A stretch of DNA of 64,000 nt from Streptomyces sp. H27-H5 (GTDB lineage Bacteria; Actinomycetota; Actinomycetes; Streptomycetales; Streptomycetaceae), in NCBI RefSeq assembly GCF_026627505.1, contig NZ_JAPNLK010000006.1, positions 62,001-126,000 on the forward strand, in the 5' to 3' direction. Below the pieces are notes generated by a model. It was not told the origin of the DNA. It saw nothing but the letters and a program-made list of their open reading frames with translations, and made no database searches. The position numbers were made by a program, and so were the translations under genes. Within the stretch, counting starts at the first letter, position 1; each line of letters opens with the position of its first letter. Of this stretch, positions 51,084 through 59,774 are shown piece after piece.

Positions 51084-51974
51084 TCAGCGGAAGGTGTTGC
51101 ACTGGGCCATGTCGCCCGTCCGGTAACCCTGGTAGAACCACTGCCGGCGCTGCTCGGCGCTGCCGTGCGTCCACGACTCGGGGGTGACCCGCCCCTGGAA
51201 CTTCTCCTGGATCCGGTCGTCGCCGACCGCCGCCGCCGCGTCCAGACCGTCCTTGATGTCCTCGTCGGTCAGCCTGGTGATCAGCGGGCGTCCGGTGGAC
51301 TCGTCCGGGGTGCGCGTCGCGTTGTGCGCCCACACCCCCGCGTGGCAGTCCGCCTGGAGCTCGACCTTGACCGCGTTGCTGTTCGCGCCCTGCCGGCCGT
51401 CCTGGGCCCGCTGGAGGGTGCCGGTCAGGTTCTGGATGTGGTGCCCGTACTCGTGGGCGACGACGTAGGCCTGGGCGAAGGGTCCGCCGGTGGCGCCGAA
51501 CTTCGTCCGCAGCTCCTCGAAGAAGCCGAGGTCCAGGTAGACCTGCCGGTCGGAGGGGCAGTAGAAGGGGCCGACCGCGGAGGTGGCCGCGCCGCACGCG
51601 GTGTTCACCCGGCCGGTGAAGAACACCGTCGAGGCCGGGCTGTACTGCCCCCCGCGCTTTTGGAACTCCTGCTTCCAGAAGTCCTGGGTGCTGTTCACCA
51701 CCGCGACGAGCCGGCAGTCCTCACGGGTGTTCGCGTCCTGCCCCGTGCGGCAGGCCTGCTGCACCTGGCTCGCGGAGGAGGAGGTGGCCACCGGCTCGGG
51801 ATTGCCCTCGGTCAGCCCCAGCTGCTCGGGACCCACGCCGAAGAGCAACCCCATGATCAGTGCGATGAGGCCGACGATGCCGCCGCCGACCGTGGCCCTC
51901 CCGCCGGGGATGCGGCTGCCCCGCACGTCCTTGACCTCGGACGTATCCAGATTGGCGTTGTCGTCGAACTGCAT
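51084..51974 (-). CDS. YpfJ-type neutral zinc metallopeptidase
   Basis: 296 aa. One transmembrane helix near residues 28-48 (GGGIVGLIALIMGLLFGVG), then the extracytoplasmic protease domain: FYCPSDRQVYLDLGFFEEL and zinc motif HEYGHH (HExxH), followed by ELQADCHAGVWAH that supplies the third ligand. Four cysteines likely form disulfides. Type II membrane topology. Function in streptomycetes unknown. Confidence 0.92.
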   Translation of the reverse strand: MQFDDNANLDTSEVKDVRGSRIPGGRATVGGGIVGLIALIMGLLFGVGPEQLGLTEGNPEPVATSSSASQVQQACRTGQDANTREDCRLVAVVNSTQDFWKQEFQKRGGQYSPASTVFFTGRVNTACGAATSAVGPFYCPSDRQVYLDLGFFEELRTKFGATGGPFAQAYVVAHEYGHHIQNLTGTLQRAQDGRQGANSNAVKVELQADCHAGVWAHNATRTPDESTGRPLITRLTDEDIKDGLDAAAAVGDDRIQEKFQGRVTPESWTHGSAEQRRQWFYQGYRTGDMAQCNTFR

Positions 51975-52149
51975 GCCGCACCGCCCTCGATTCCTCGTGT
52001 CCGCCCCTGCGGCGAGTATCATCCCCTTCATCCTGATACGCGCCCCGGACGATCGGCGTGGGCCGTGCGCCGAACGGGGGACACGGGGGAGGGGCGCCGC
52101 CCGGGGCGATCGGGGCCGGGCGGCCCGAAAAGTGGTTGCGCGCCCCCGT

Positions 52150-52155
52150 TAGAAT
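52150..52155 (+). promoter_or_regulatory. -10 box before the ABC-F leader ORF
   Basis: TAGAAT, close to the consensus TATAAT, ends 6 nt before the ATG of the 7-codon leader, placing the transcription start on that ATG. Confidence 0.55.
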
Positions 52156-52161
52156 GTCTCC

Positions 52162-52185
52162 ATGGCAAATCTCCTCGCGGATTAG
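52162..52185 (+). CDS. Seven-residue leader peptide upstream of ABC-F gene
   Basis: ATG-GCA-AAT-CTC-CTC-GCG-GAT-TAG encodes MANLLAD. It begins exactly 6 nt after a TAGAAT box, so it would be the first thing translated on a leaderless transcript. It is followed by 64 nt before the ABC-F GTG. Several ABC-F genes are controlled by ribosome stalling on leader peptides, so this may be an attenuator ORF. No experimental support. Confidence 0.45.
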   Translation: MANLLAD

Positions 52186-52249
52186 CGGCGTCGGAAGTCC
52201 CGCGCGTCCTGCCCCCCTTCCGCCGTCCCCACCGCCCTGGAGTATTTCC

Positions 52250-53848
<1,599 letters not shown>

Positions 53849-53860
53849 TCGGCGTGTCGC

Positions 53861-53879
53861 GGGCCCGCCGAGCGGGTCC
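53861..53879 (+). terminator. Hairpin after the ABC-F gene
   Basis: GGGCCCGC-CGA-GCGGGTCC with one G-U pair, 12 nt after the stop. Confidence 0.5.
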
Positions 53880-53900
53880 GGTTCGTTGATCCAGTGCGTT

Positions 53901-53929
53901 ATGGATCATTCGGCCCACGCGTGATCCAT
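53901..53929. promoter_or_regulatory. ATGGATCA-N13-TGATCCAT inverted repeat upstream of gbn
   Basis: Perfect 8-bp arms, each containing GATC (53904 and 53923); further GATC sites are at 53888 and 54182. The gene downstream encodes a protein that, as I recall, binds GATC-containing sites, so this may be an autoregulatory site. The rest of the gene-free 53849-54224 shows no other gene. Confidence 0.5.
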
Positions 53930-54224
53930 CATCTGAGTGAGGCGGTCTCATACCGTCGCACGGTGTTCGACGGCTCCGGCCGTACCCGCTCGGGTACGCG
54001 GCCGGGGTCGTCGCCTTTTCCACGCCGGGCCTCTGACCTGCTGATTCCCCTCAGGGGTGAAGGAATGTGACGCAAGTCATGCAGCGGAAGAGAAGATTCC
54101 GTTCTGCCCCCGTGTCCACTCCTTGAGAAATGCCGTCGCACCGACCTTGCTGAATGGGTGGCCAGGAAGCGTGGGAGGGGTGATCATGAGAAGTCCAGAG
54201 CGCACTTCCCATGAGGAGGCACGG

Positions 54225-54446
54225 GTGGCCGAGACTCTGAAGAAGGGCAGCCGGGTAACCGGCGCCGCGCGCGACAAGCTCGCGGCAGACCTGAAGAGAA
54301 AATATGACTCCGGTGCGAGTATCCGGGCGCTGGCCGAAGAAACCGGCCGGTCGTACGGATTCGTCCATCGGATGCTCAGTGAGTCCGGAGTCGTGCTGCG
54401 TGGTCGCGGTGGCGCGACGCGCGGCAAGAAGGCGGCCTCGGCCTGA
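54225..54446 (+). CDS. gbn: Gbn, GATC-binding nucleoid-associated protein
   Basis: 73 aa, very basic, with one helix-turn-helix: DLKRKYDSGASIRALAEETGRSYGFVHRMLSESGV (residues 20-54), then RGRGGATRGKKAASA. It matches the short actinobacterial nucleoid protein described from SCO1839. I start at the GTG at 54225, 5 nt after a GAGGAGG ribosome site, which gives the exact 73-residue length I recall; ATGs at 54187 and upstream lack such a site. The protein probably coats the chromosome at GATC sites and affects development. Confidence 0.9.
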   Translation: MAETLKKGSRVTGAARDKLAADLKRKYDSGASIRALAEETGRSYGFVHRMLSESGVVLRGRGGATRGKKAASA

Positions 54447-54619
54447 TCCGGCCGGAGACGCCCCACAGCTCCATGCGTGACGTTTGACGCTGCTCAAACG
54501 GTTCCGAGGCATGACGGTTCCTTCGGTGACCCCCCGGTCGGTCATATGGTCGGCTGGGTGGTTACTGTGCAGTCACTTAGGCCGGGCTCGCGGCCGACTA
54601 CACACCGGAGGGCACCGAC

Positions 54620-55399
54620 ATGGCTCTGCTCGACAAGGACGGCGTACGGCTCACCGTCGACGACACGGTCGCCACGGTGACACTGACCAATCCGGCCAAG
54701 CGAAACGCTCAGTCCCCCGCGCTCTGGCGGGCGTTGACGGAGGCCGGACGGTCGTTGCCGGGCACCGTTCGGGTCGTCGTGCTGCGCGGCGAAGGCAAGT
54801 CCTTCTCCGCAGGGCTCGACCGTCAGGCGTTCACCCCTGAAGGCTTCGAGGGTGAGCCGTCCTTCCTCGATCTGGCGCGCGGTTCGGACGAACTGCTCGA
54901 CAGCACCATCGCCGAGTACCAGGAGGCATTCACCTGGTGGCGCCGCAACGACATCATCTCCATCGCCGCCGTGCAGGGGCACGCGATCGGCGCCGGCTTC
55001 CAGCTCGCGCTCGCGTGCGACCTGCGGGTGGTCGCCGACGACGTCCAGTTCGCCATGCGCGAGACCAGCCTGGGACTGGTGCCCGACCTGGCCGGCACCC
55101 AGCCGCTGACCTCGCTCGTCGGCTATGCCCGCGCGCTGGAGATCTGCGCGACGGGCCGCTCCGTGCACGCCGAGGAGGCCGAGCGGGTGGGCCTCGCGAA
55201 CCTGGTGGTCGCCGTCGACGAACTCGACGCGGCCGTCAAGGACCTGACCACCGCGCTGCTGGCCCCGCCGCGGGACGCGGTCATCGAGACCAAGGCCCTG
55301 CTCCGGGACGCCACGGCCCGCCCCTACGACGCCCAGCGCACCGCTGAGCGCGCCGCCCAGGCGCGTCGTCTGCGTGACCTGGCCGGGCTCTCCGACTGA
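54620..55399 (+). CDS. Enoyl-CoA hydratase/isomerase family protein
   Basis: 259 aa crotonase-fold protein. Oxyanion-hole loops: FSAGLDRQAF (first) and HAIGAGFQLALACDLRV (second). The position usually holding the first catalytic Glu is in MRETSLGLVPDLAGTQ, with Glu present and Asp in the second position, consistent with hydratase or isomerase chemistry. ATG after CCGGAGG. It is a single gene flanked by long hairpins; pathway unknown. Confidence 0.9.
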   Translation: MALLDKDGVRLTVDDTVATVTLTNPAKRNAQSPALWRALTEAGRSLPGTVRVVVLRGEGKSFSAGLDRQAFTPEGFEGEPSFLDLARGSDELLDSTIAEYQEAFTWWRRNDIISIAAVQGHAIGAGFQLALACDLRVVADDVQFAMRETSLGLVPDLAGTQPLTSLVGYARALEICATGRSVHAEEAERVGLANLVVAVDELDAAVKDLTTALLAPPRDAVIETKALLRDATARPYDAQRTAERAAQARRLRDLAGLSD

Positions 55400-55419
55400 C
55401 CCCGAACCCCTCCACGCCC

Positions 55420-55480
55420 CGACGGGGCCCGGATCCCGCGCGCACCGGCGCCGCGCGCGCGGGGGCACCGGGCCCCGTCG
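55420..55480 (+). terminator. Long hairpin after the enoyl-CoA hydratase gene
   Basis: 13-bp outer stem CGACGGGGCCCGG/CCGGGCCCCGTCG with further GC-rich pairing inside (CCCGCGCGC/GCGCGCGGG). Confidence 0.8.
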
Positions 55481-55485
55481 GCATG

Positions 55486-55545
55486 GCCTCCCCCGCCGCC
55501 TCCCCTCGGGCCGGTCGGCGCCGGGTGGTTGGCGGCGGGGGAGGC
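55486..55545. terminator. Second long hairpin before the Asp23 operon
   Basis: GCCTCCCCCGCCGCC pairs perfectly with GGCGGCGGGGGAGGC across a 30-nt loop. It may back up the previous terminator. Confidence 0.65.
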
Positions 55546-55600
55546 GGGCAGACGGCCGGGGGGTGGATCGATCGGCCCAGTCCACGGCGCGCAGGGGCGC

Positions 55601-55639
55601 CTTCGCGCTTACCGTGGTCGGGAGTCCGCAAGCGCGAAG
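55601..55639. promoter_or_regulatory. 10-bp inverted repeat covering the Asp23 operon ribosome site
   Basis: CTTCGCGCTT and AAGCGCGAAG, separated by 19 nt. The right arm contains the GAAGG ribosome site 10 nt before the ATG; the left arm overlaps a TTACCGT -10-like sequence. It may act as a DNA operator, or as an RNA switch if transcription starts further upstream. Confidence 0.55.
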
Positions 55640-55648
55640 GGACACACG

Positions 55649-56080
55649 ATGACCGAATCCACAGCAGGGGGTTCCCACCGGGACCCGGCCGAACGGGGCC
55701 GCACCAGCATCGCCGACGGGGTGGTCGAGAAGATCGCCGGACTGGCCGCCCGCGAGGTGGTCGGCGTCCACGCGATGGGCAGCGGCACCGGCCTCTCCCG
55801 CACCTTCGGAGCCGTCCGCGACCGCGTTCCCGGCGGGGCGAAAGCCTCCGTGTCCCGGGGCGTCAAGGCGGAGGTCGGCGAGGTTCAGACGGCCCTCGAT
55901 CTGGAGATCGTCGTCGACTACGGCGTGTCGATCCGCGACGTTGCCCGAGCCGTACGTGAGAACGTCATCTCGGCGGTCGAGCGCATGACGGGCCTGGAGG
56001 TCGTCGAGGTCAACATCGCGGTCAGCGACGTCAAGCTGCCCGATGAGGAAGACGACGAGCCGGAATCCAGGCTCCACTAG
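55649..56080 (+). CDS. Asp23/Gls24 family envelope stress protein
   Basis: 143 aa. The Asp23 core is clear: GRTSIADGVVEKIAGLAAREVVGVHAM, then VKAEVGEVQTALDLEIVVDYGVSIRDVARAVRENVISAVERMTGLEVVEVNIAVSDVKL and an acidic tail. In Firmicutes Asp23 coats the membrane through AmaP and responds to alkaline and cell-wall stress. First gene of a five-gene operon that includes an AmaP-like anchor. Confidence 0.92.
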   Translation: MTESTAGGSHRDPAERGRTSIADGVVEKIAGLAAREVVGVHAMGSGTGLSRTFGAVRDRVPGGAKASVSRGVKAEVGEVQTALDLEIVVDYGVSIRDVARAVRENVISAVERMTGLEVVEVNIAVSDVKLPDEEDDEPESRLH

Positions 56081-56095
56081 CCGAGAGGAGCCCGC

Positions 56096-56281
56096 ATGAG
56101 CATGGCGGTTGCCGGCCTGTTGGCCGGCATGGGAATGGGGTTCGCCGGCTACTTCGGCGGCTTCGGGGCCTTTCTGCTGGTCGCCGCCCTCGGCGCCATC
56201 GGATTCGTCGCCGGCCGTTTCTTCGACGGCGACCTCGAACTCGGCGACCTGTTCCGCCCACGCGACGACCGGCGCAGGTGA
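56096..56281 (+). CDS. Small membrane protein of the Asp23 operon
   Basis: 61 aa. Two hydrophobic segments rich in Gly and Ala (VAGLLAGMGMGFAGYFGGFGAFLLVAALGAIGFVAG), then a short acidic-basic tail FDGDLELGDLFRPRDDRRR. Resembles DUF2273 proteins that accompany Asp23. Starts 15 bp after the previous stop, GAGAGGAG ribosome site. Confidence 0.85.
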   Translation: MSMAVAGLLAGMGMGFAGYFGGFGAFLLVAALGAIGFVAGRFFDGDLELGDLFRPRDDRRR

Positions 56282-56288
56282 GGCCCCG

Positions 56289-56666
56289 ATGAGCACCAGC
56301 ACCCCGCGGGCCGTGCCGAGCAGGGTGCCCGCCGCCGAGCGGGGATCCACCCGGATCGCGGACCGGGTCGTCGCCAAGATCGCGGCGCAGGCCGCACGCG
56401 AGGCGCTCGTCGCCGAGGCGGACTGGGCGGCGCCCCCGCACGCCACCGTCACCGTCCACCACGACATCGCACGCGTCCGGGTGAGCCTGGAACTGCCCTA
56501 CCCGTCCGACGTCGCCGCCCAGAGCGCGGCCGTCCGCCGCCGGGTGGCCGAACGCGTCGAGCAGTGCGCGTCCATGACGGTGCCGGAGGTGGCCGTCGAG
56601 GTCGAGCACCTGCACCCCGCGCACATCCGCCCGGCAGCCGCCGGGCGGGACCGGCGGCTGCGGTGA
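56289..56666 (+). CDS. Second Asp23/Gls24-like protein
   Basis: 125 aa. Shares RGSTRIADRVVAKIAAQAAREAL and SDVAAQSAAVRRRVAERVEQCASMTVPEVAVEVEHLHP with Asp23 proteins, but the central acidic part is changed and shorter. Probably a divergent member that forms part of the same membrane-associated layer. ATG at 56289, 7 bp after the previous stop; overlaps the next gene in GTGA. Confidence 0.85.
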   Translation: MSTSTPRAVPSRVPAAERGSTRIADRVVAKIAAQAAREALVAEADWAAPPHATVTVHHDIARVRVSLELPYPSDVAAQSAAVRRRVAERVEQCASMTVPEVAVEVEHLHPAHIRPAAAGRDRRLR

Positions 56667-57205
56667 CGGCCGATGCCCGCCGGTTCCGCTCCGCGCGCCG
56701 GATCCCGGCCGCGCTGACCGCGTTGGCCGTGCTGGGCGCGGCCGGAGTCCTCCTGTACGACCTGGCTGCCGTGCGCGCCCACCGGCCCGGCATGCGCTGG
56801 CGGCGGGAACTCGCCCTCCAACTGGAGCGGCACACCCCCGTCGACCCGGAGGTCCTGATCGGCGCCGGGGTACTGGCGCTGATCGGCGCGGTCCTGCTGG
56901 TACTGGCGGTCACCCCGGGGCTGCGCGGAATCCTGCAGATGCGCACCTCGGAGTCGGGGATGCGAGCCGGGCTGGGGCGCAAGGCGGCCGGGCTGGTCCT
57001 GCGCGACCGCGCCATGGAGGTGCCCGGGGTGAACACCGTGCGGGTCAAGGTGGGCCGGTCCCGCATCGGGGTAAGGGCCACCTCGCACTTCCGCGAACTG
57101 GACGAGGTACGGGCCGACCTGGACGCGGTACTCGCCGTCGGCATCGAGGAACTGGGCCTCGTGCACGAGCCGGGGCCCCGCGTACGGGTCAACCGGAAAG
57201 GGTGA
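56663..57205 (+). CDS. DUF6286-type membrane protein of the Asp23 operon
   Basis: 180 aa with two transmembrane helices (ALTALAVLGAAGVLLYDLAAV and VLIGAGVLALIGAVLLVLAVTPG) followed by a cytoplasmic Asp23-like region (VPGVNTVRVKVGRSRIGVRATSHF). GTG start overlaps the previous stop. It probably helps to anchor the Asp23 layer. The family name is from memory. Confidence 0.8.
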   Translation: MTADARRFRSARRIPAALTALAVLGAAGVLLYDLAAVRAHRPGMRWRRELALQLERHTPVDPEVLIGAGVLALIGAVLLVLAVTPGLRGILQMRTSESGMRAGLGRKAAGLVLRDRAMEVPGVNTVRVKVGRSRIGVRATSHFRELDEVRADLDAVLAVGIEELGLVHEPGPRVRVNRKG

Positions 57206-57209
57206 CGCG

Positions 57210-57767
57210 ATGCTCGGCTCGGTCAACCGGGTGCTGCTGGCCATCATCGGAGCCGTGTTGCTGGCTGCCGGGATCTCGGTGATCACCGGGTCCTGGCCGC
57301 TGGGCGGCCGGCACGCGCCGTTGCTGACGGCGCAGGCCCGGCACCGGTACTGGCACGCGGACGGCTGGTGGTGGTGGGCGGTGATCGCCGGGCTGGGCCT
57401 GTGCGTACTGCTCGCCCTGTGGTGGCTGCTGGCACAACTGCGCAGGTCACGTCTGGACGCCGTGCTCGTGGACACCGGGGACGGGGCGTACGCGCTGCTG
57501 CGCGGGCGGGCGCTGGAGTCGGCGGTGGCCGCCGAGGCGGGGGCCCTGGACGGGGTCGCCCGCTGCCGGGTCGCACTGCGCGGGCGCCGGGAGACGCCAA
57601 GCCTGCGGGTCGCGCTGGAGCTGGAACCGCACGCGGTCCCCGCCGACGCGCTGGCCGGGCTCGCCGGGCCGGTCCTCGCCCACGCCCGGGCCTCGGCGGG
57701 CCTGCCCGAACTCCCCGCGGAGGCCCGGCTCAAGGTCGGCTCGCACCGGGCGGCCCGGGTCACCTGA
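57210..57767 (+). CDS. amaP: AmaP-like membrane anchor of Asp23
   Basis: 185 aa. Two transmembrane helices: RVLLAIIGAVLLAAGISVI and WWWWAVIAGLGLCVLLALWWLLAQL, then a cytoplasmic Asp23-like domain (DGVARCRVALRGRRETPSLRVALELEPHA). Same topology as the alkaline-shock-protein anchor AmaP. Last gene of the operon; the ATG at 57210 follows AAAGGGTGACGCG. Confidence 0.85.
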   Translation: MLGSVNRVLLAIIGAVLLAAGISVITGSWPLGGRHAPLLTAQARHRYWHADGWWWWAVIAGLGLCVLLALWWLLAQLRRSRLDAVLVDTGDGAYALLRGRALESAVAAEAGALDGVARCRVALRGRRETPSLRVALELEPHAVPADALAGLAGPVLAHARASAGLPELPAEARLKVGSHRAARVT

Positions 57768-57817
57768 GACCCGAGCCGCACCGGCCGAGGGGCGCGAGCC
57801 GTCGTCGGAAGCGGTCG

Positions 57818-58573
57818 TCAGAAGCCGTGGCGGGAGCCTCCGTCGACCGGCAGCATGACGCCCGTCAGGTACGAGGCCGCCGGGGACAGCAGGAAGGCCG
57901 CCGTGCGACCGAACTCCTCCGGGGTGCCGTAGCGCCGAAGCGGGATGCGGGACTCGTTCGTCTTCCTGGCGGCGTCCGCGTCGCCGGACAGGGCGTCCAG
58001 CTCCCGGACCCGGTCCGTGTCGATCCGGGCCGGCAGCAGCCCGACCACCCGGATCCCGCGCGGGCCCAGCTCCACCGACAGGGACTTCGCGAAGCCGGCC
58101 AGCCCCGGCCGCAGTCCGTTCGAGATCGTCAGCCCGGGGATCGGTTCGTGCACCGAGCCCGACAGCACGAACCCGATGACGCCGCCCTCGCCCAGCTCGG
58201 CCGCCGCGGCGCGCGCGAGCCGGACCGCGCCCAGGAAGACCGACTCGAAGGCGGCGGCCCACTGTTCGTCGGTGTTGTCCGCGGCCGTGCCCGGGGCCGG
58301 GCCGCCGACACTGATCAGGATGCCGTCGAGGCGCCCGAAGCGCTCCCGGGCCTCGGCGACGAGCCGGGCGGCCGCCGCGGGATCGGCGTTGTCCGCCGCC
58401 ACTCCCACCGCGTTCGGGCCCAGGGAGGCGGCGGCCTCGGCCGCGCGCCCCGCGTCACGGCCGGTCAGTACGACTTTCGCGCCGTCGGCGGTCAGCTCGC
58501 GCGCGGAGGCGAAGCCCAGTCCGCGGGTGGCTCCGGTGACGACGTAGACACGGTCCTTCAGTCCAAGATCCAT
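57818..58573 (-). CDS. Atypical short-chain dehydrogenase/reductase
   Basis: 251 aa Rossmann protein. Cofactor motif TGATRGLG, AADNADP for the adenine pocket, NAG-like region modified to SVGGPAPG, catalytic Ser in LSGSVHE. The YxxxK active site is missing: the aligned segment reads ISNGLRPGLAGFAKS, with Asn in place of Tyr and Arg in place of Lys. Substrate and even catalytic activity are uncertain. Near the SURF1 gene on the same strand with a 10-bp gap (58574-58583), so the two are probably co-transcribed. Confidence 0.88.
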   Translation of the reverse strand: MDLGLKDRVYVVTGATRGLGFASARELTADGAKVVLTGRDAGRAAEAAASLGPNAVGVAADNADPAAAARLVAEARERFGRLDGILISVGGPAPGTAADNTDEQWAAAFESVFLGAVRLARAAAAELGEGGVIGFVLSGSVHEPIPGLTISNGLRPGLAGFAKSLSVELGPRGIRVVGLLPARIDTDRVRELDALSGDADAARKTNESRIPLRRYGTPEEFGRTAAFLLSPAASYLTGVMLPVDGGSRHGF

Positions 58574-58583
58574 GCCCGACACG

Positions 58584-59372
58584 CTACGCCGAAGCGGGCA
58601 CCGATTCCGAGGAGGCCTTCGCGGCCGCTTCCGCACGGTCACGCTTCTCCCGGCGCACCAGGATCACCCACCCCACCGGCACTCCGGCCGTGAACATCCA
58701 CCACTGGATCGCGTACGCCATGTGCGCGCCGATCGAGTCGTGGTCGGGGTCGCCCACCGGCTCCGGGCTGCCGTTCGCCGGGACCGGCGCGGTGAGTTCC
58801 AGGTAGCCGCCGAGGACGGTCCGGCCCGTGTACTGCGCCTGCTGCGTGCTGTTGATCAGCATCACCTGGCGGTCCGGCAGCCCCTTGCGGTCCCTGATCC
58901 CGCTGTCGCCGCTCGTCTCGTCGGCCTTCAGCCGTCCGGTGACCGTGACCTCGCCCTTCGGTGCGGCCGGCACCGGCGGGTAGGCGCGCGCGTCGTCGCC
59001 GCCCGCCACCCAGCCGCGGTTGACCAGGACGACCCGGCCGTCGCTCAGCACCAGCGGGGTGATGACGTGGAAGCCGACCTTGTCGTCGTTGTTGGTCCGC
59101 CGACGGACCACGACCTCGTGCGCCGCGTCGTACGTGCCGGTGGCGGTGACCGCGCGCCAGTAGTCGGCCCGGGGGACGGTGTGACCGGGGGAGGTGAGCT
59201 CGGTGACGGGCACCGGCTTCCCGTAGAGGTTCCGCGCGATCAGCTCGTTCTGCGCCACCCGGTGCTCATGGCGGTGGAACTGCCAGAAGCCCAGCTTGAT
59301 CATCGCGGGGATGAGGGCGAGGGCGATGAGGGTCAGGCACACCCACTGCCGGGTCAGTACAAAGCGGTACAC
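58584..59372 (-). CDS. SURF1 family cytochrome oxidase assembly protein
   Basis: 262 aa with one transmembrane helix at each end (WVCLTLIALALIPAMIKLGFWQ and AIQWWMFTAGVPVGWVILVRR) and an external loop with WRAVTATGTYD, VVVRRRTNNDD, GFHVITPLVL, VLVNRGWVAGG and YLELT. The family aids haem a3 insertion into cytochrome c oxidase. GTG at 59372 preceded by GAGGGC. In the same direction as the atypical SDR. Confidence 0.92.
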   Translation of the reverse strand: MYRFVLTRQWVCLTLIALALIPAMIKLGFWQFHRHEHRVAQNELIARNLYGKPVPVTELTSPGHTVPRADYWRAVTATGTYDAAHEVVVRRRTNNDDKVGFHVITPLVLSDGRVVLVNRGWVAGGDDARAYPPVPAAPKGEVTVTGRLKADETSGDSGIRDRKGLPDRQVMLINSTQQAQYTGRTVLGGYLELTAPVPANGSPEPVGDPDHDSIGAHMAYAIQWWMFTAGVPVGWVILVRREKRDRAEAAAKASSESVPASA

Positions 59373-59476
59373 GCCCTCGACGGTACCCCCAGCGGAGAAG
59401 ACCCCGGCGGCCGGGTGGCCGTCCGGGGCCCGGACCGAGGGGATCGGGTGACGACGGGTCGGGGAGCGACGGAGGG

Positions 59477-59710
59477 TCAGACGTGATCGACGATGCCCGC
59501 CTTTCCGGCCGCACGGGCGCAGTGCGCCCCGCAGTACCACTGTCCCTCGACGTCTACGCCCTGCCCGATGATCTGGACCCGGCAGTGCTCGCAGATGGGC
59601 GCCATGCGGTGAATGGCGCAGGAGAAGCAGTCGAAGACGTGCACCGCGCCCTGCGCGTGCACCTCGAAAGACATCCCGTAATCGTTTCCGCAGACCTCAC
59701 AACGTGCCAT
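59477..59710 (-). CDS. Small zinc-ribbon-like metal-binding protein
   Basis: 77 aa with cysteine pairs C4-x2-C7, C28-x2-C31, C40-x2-C43 and C60-x3-C64, plus His34. The whole protein is built around these pairs, so it probably binds two metal ions. Function is unknown; it resembles small streptomycete proteins annotated as hypothetical. It lies between SURF1 and exonuclease genes. ATG at 59710. Confidence 0.75.
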   Translation of the reverse strand: MARCEVCGNDYGMSFEVHAQGAVHVFDCFSCAIHRMAPICEHCRVQIIGQGVDVEGQWYCGAHCARAAGKAGIVDHV

Positions 59711-59774
59711 GCGCCACAGGGTGGAACCGGACGGGCGGACCGGGAAGGAGGGCGCCGGGCGAGTCGCCCGACGC

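Noticed and set aside
57818-58573. Calling the SDR at this locus FabG
   Set aside because: The catalytic Tyr/Lys pair is absent, so 3-oxoacyl-ACP reductase activity is not supported.
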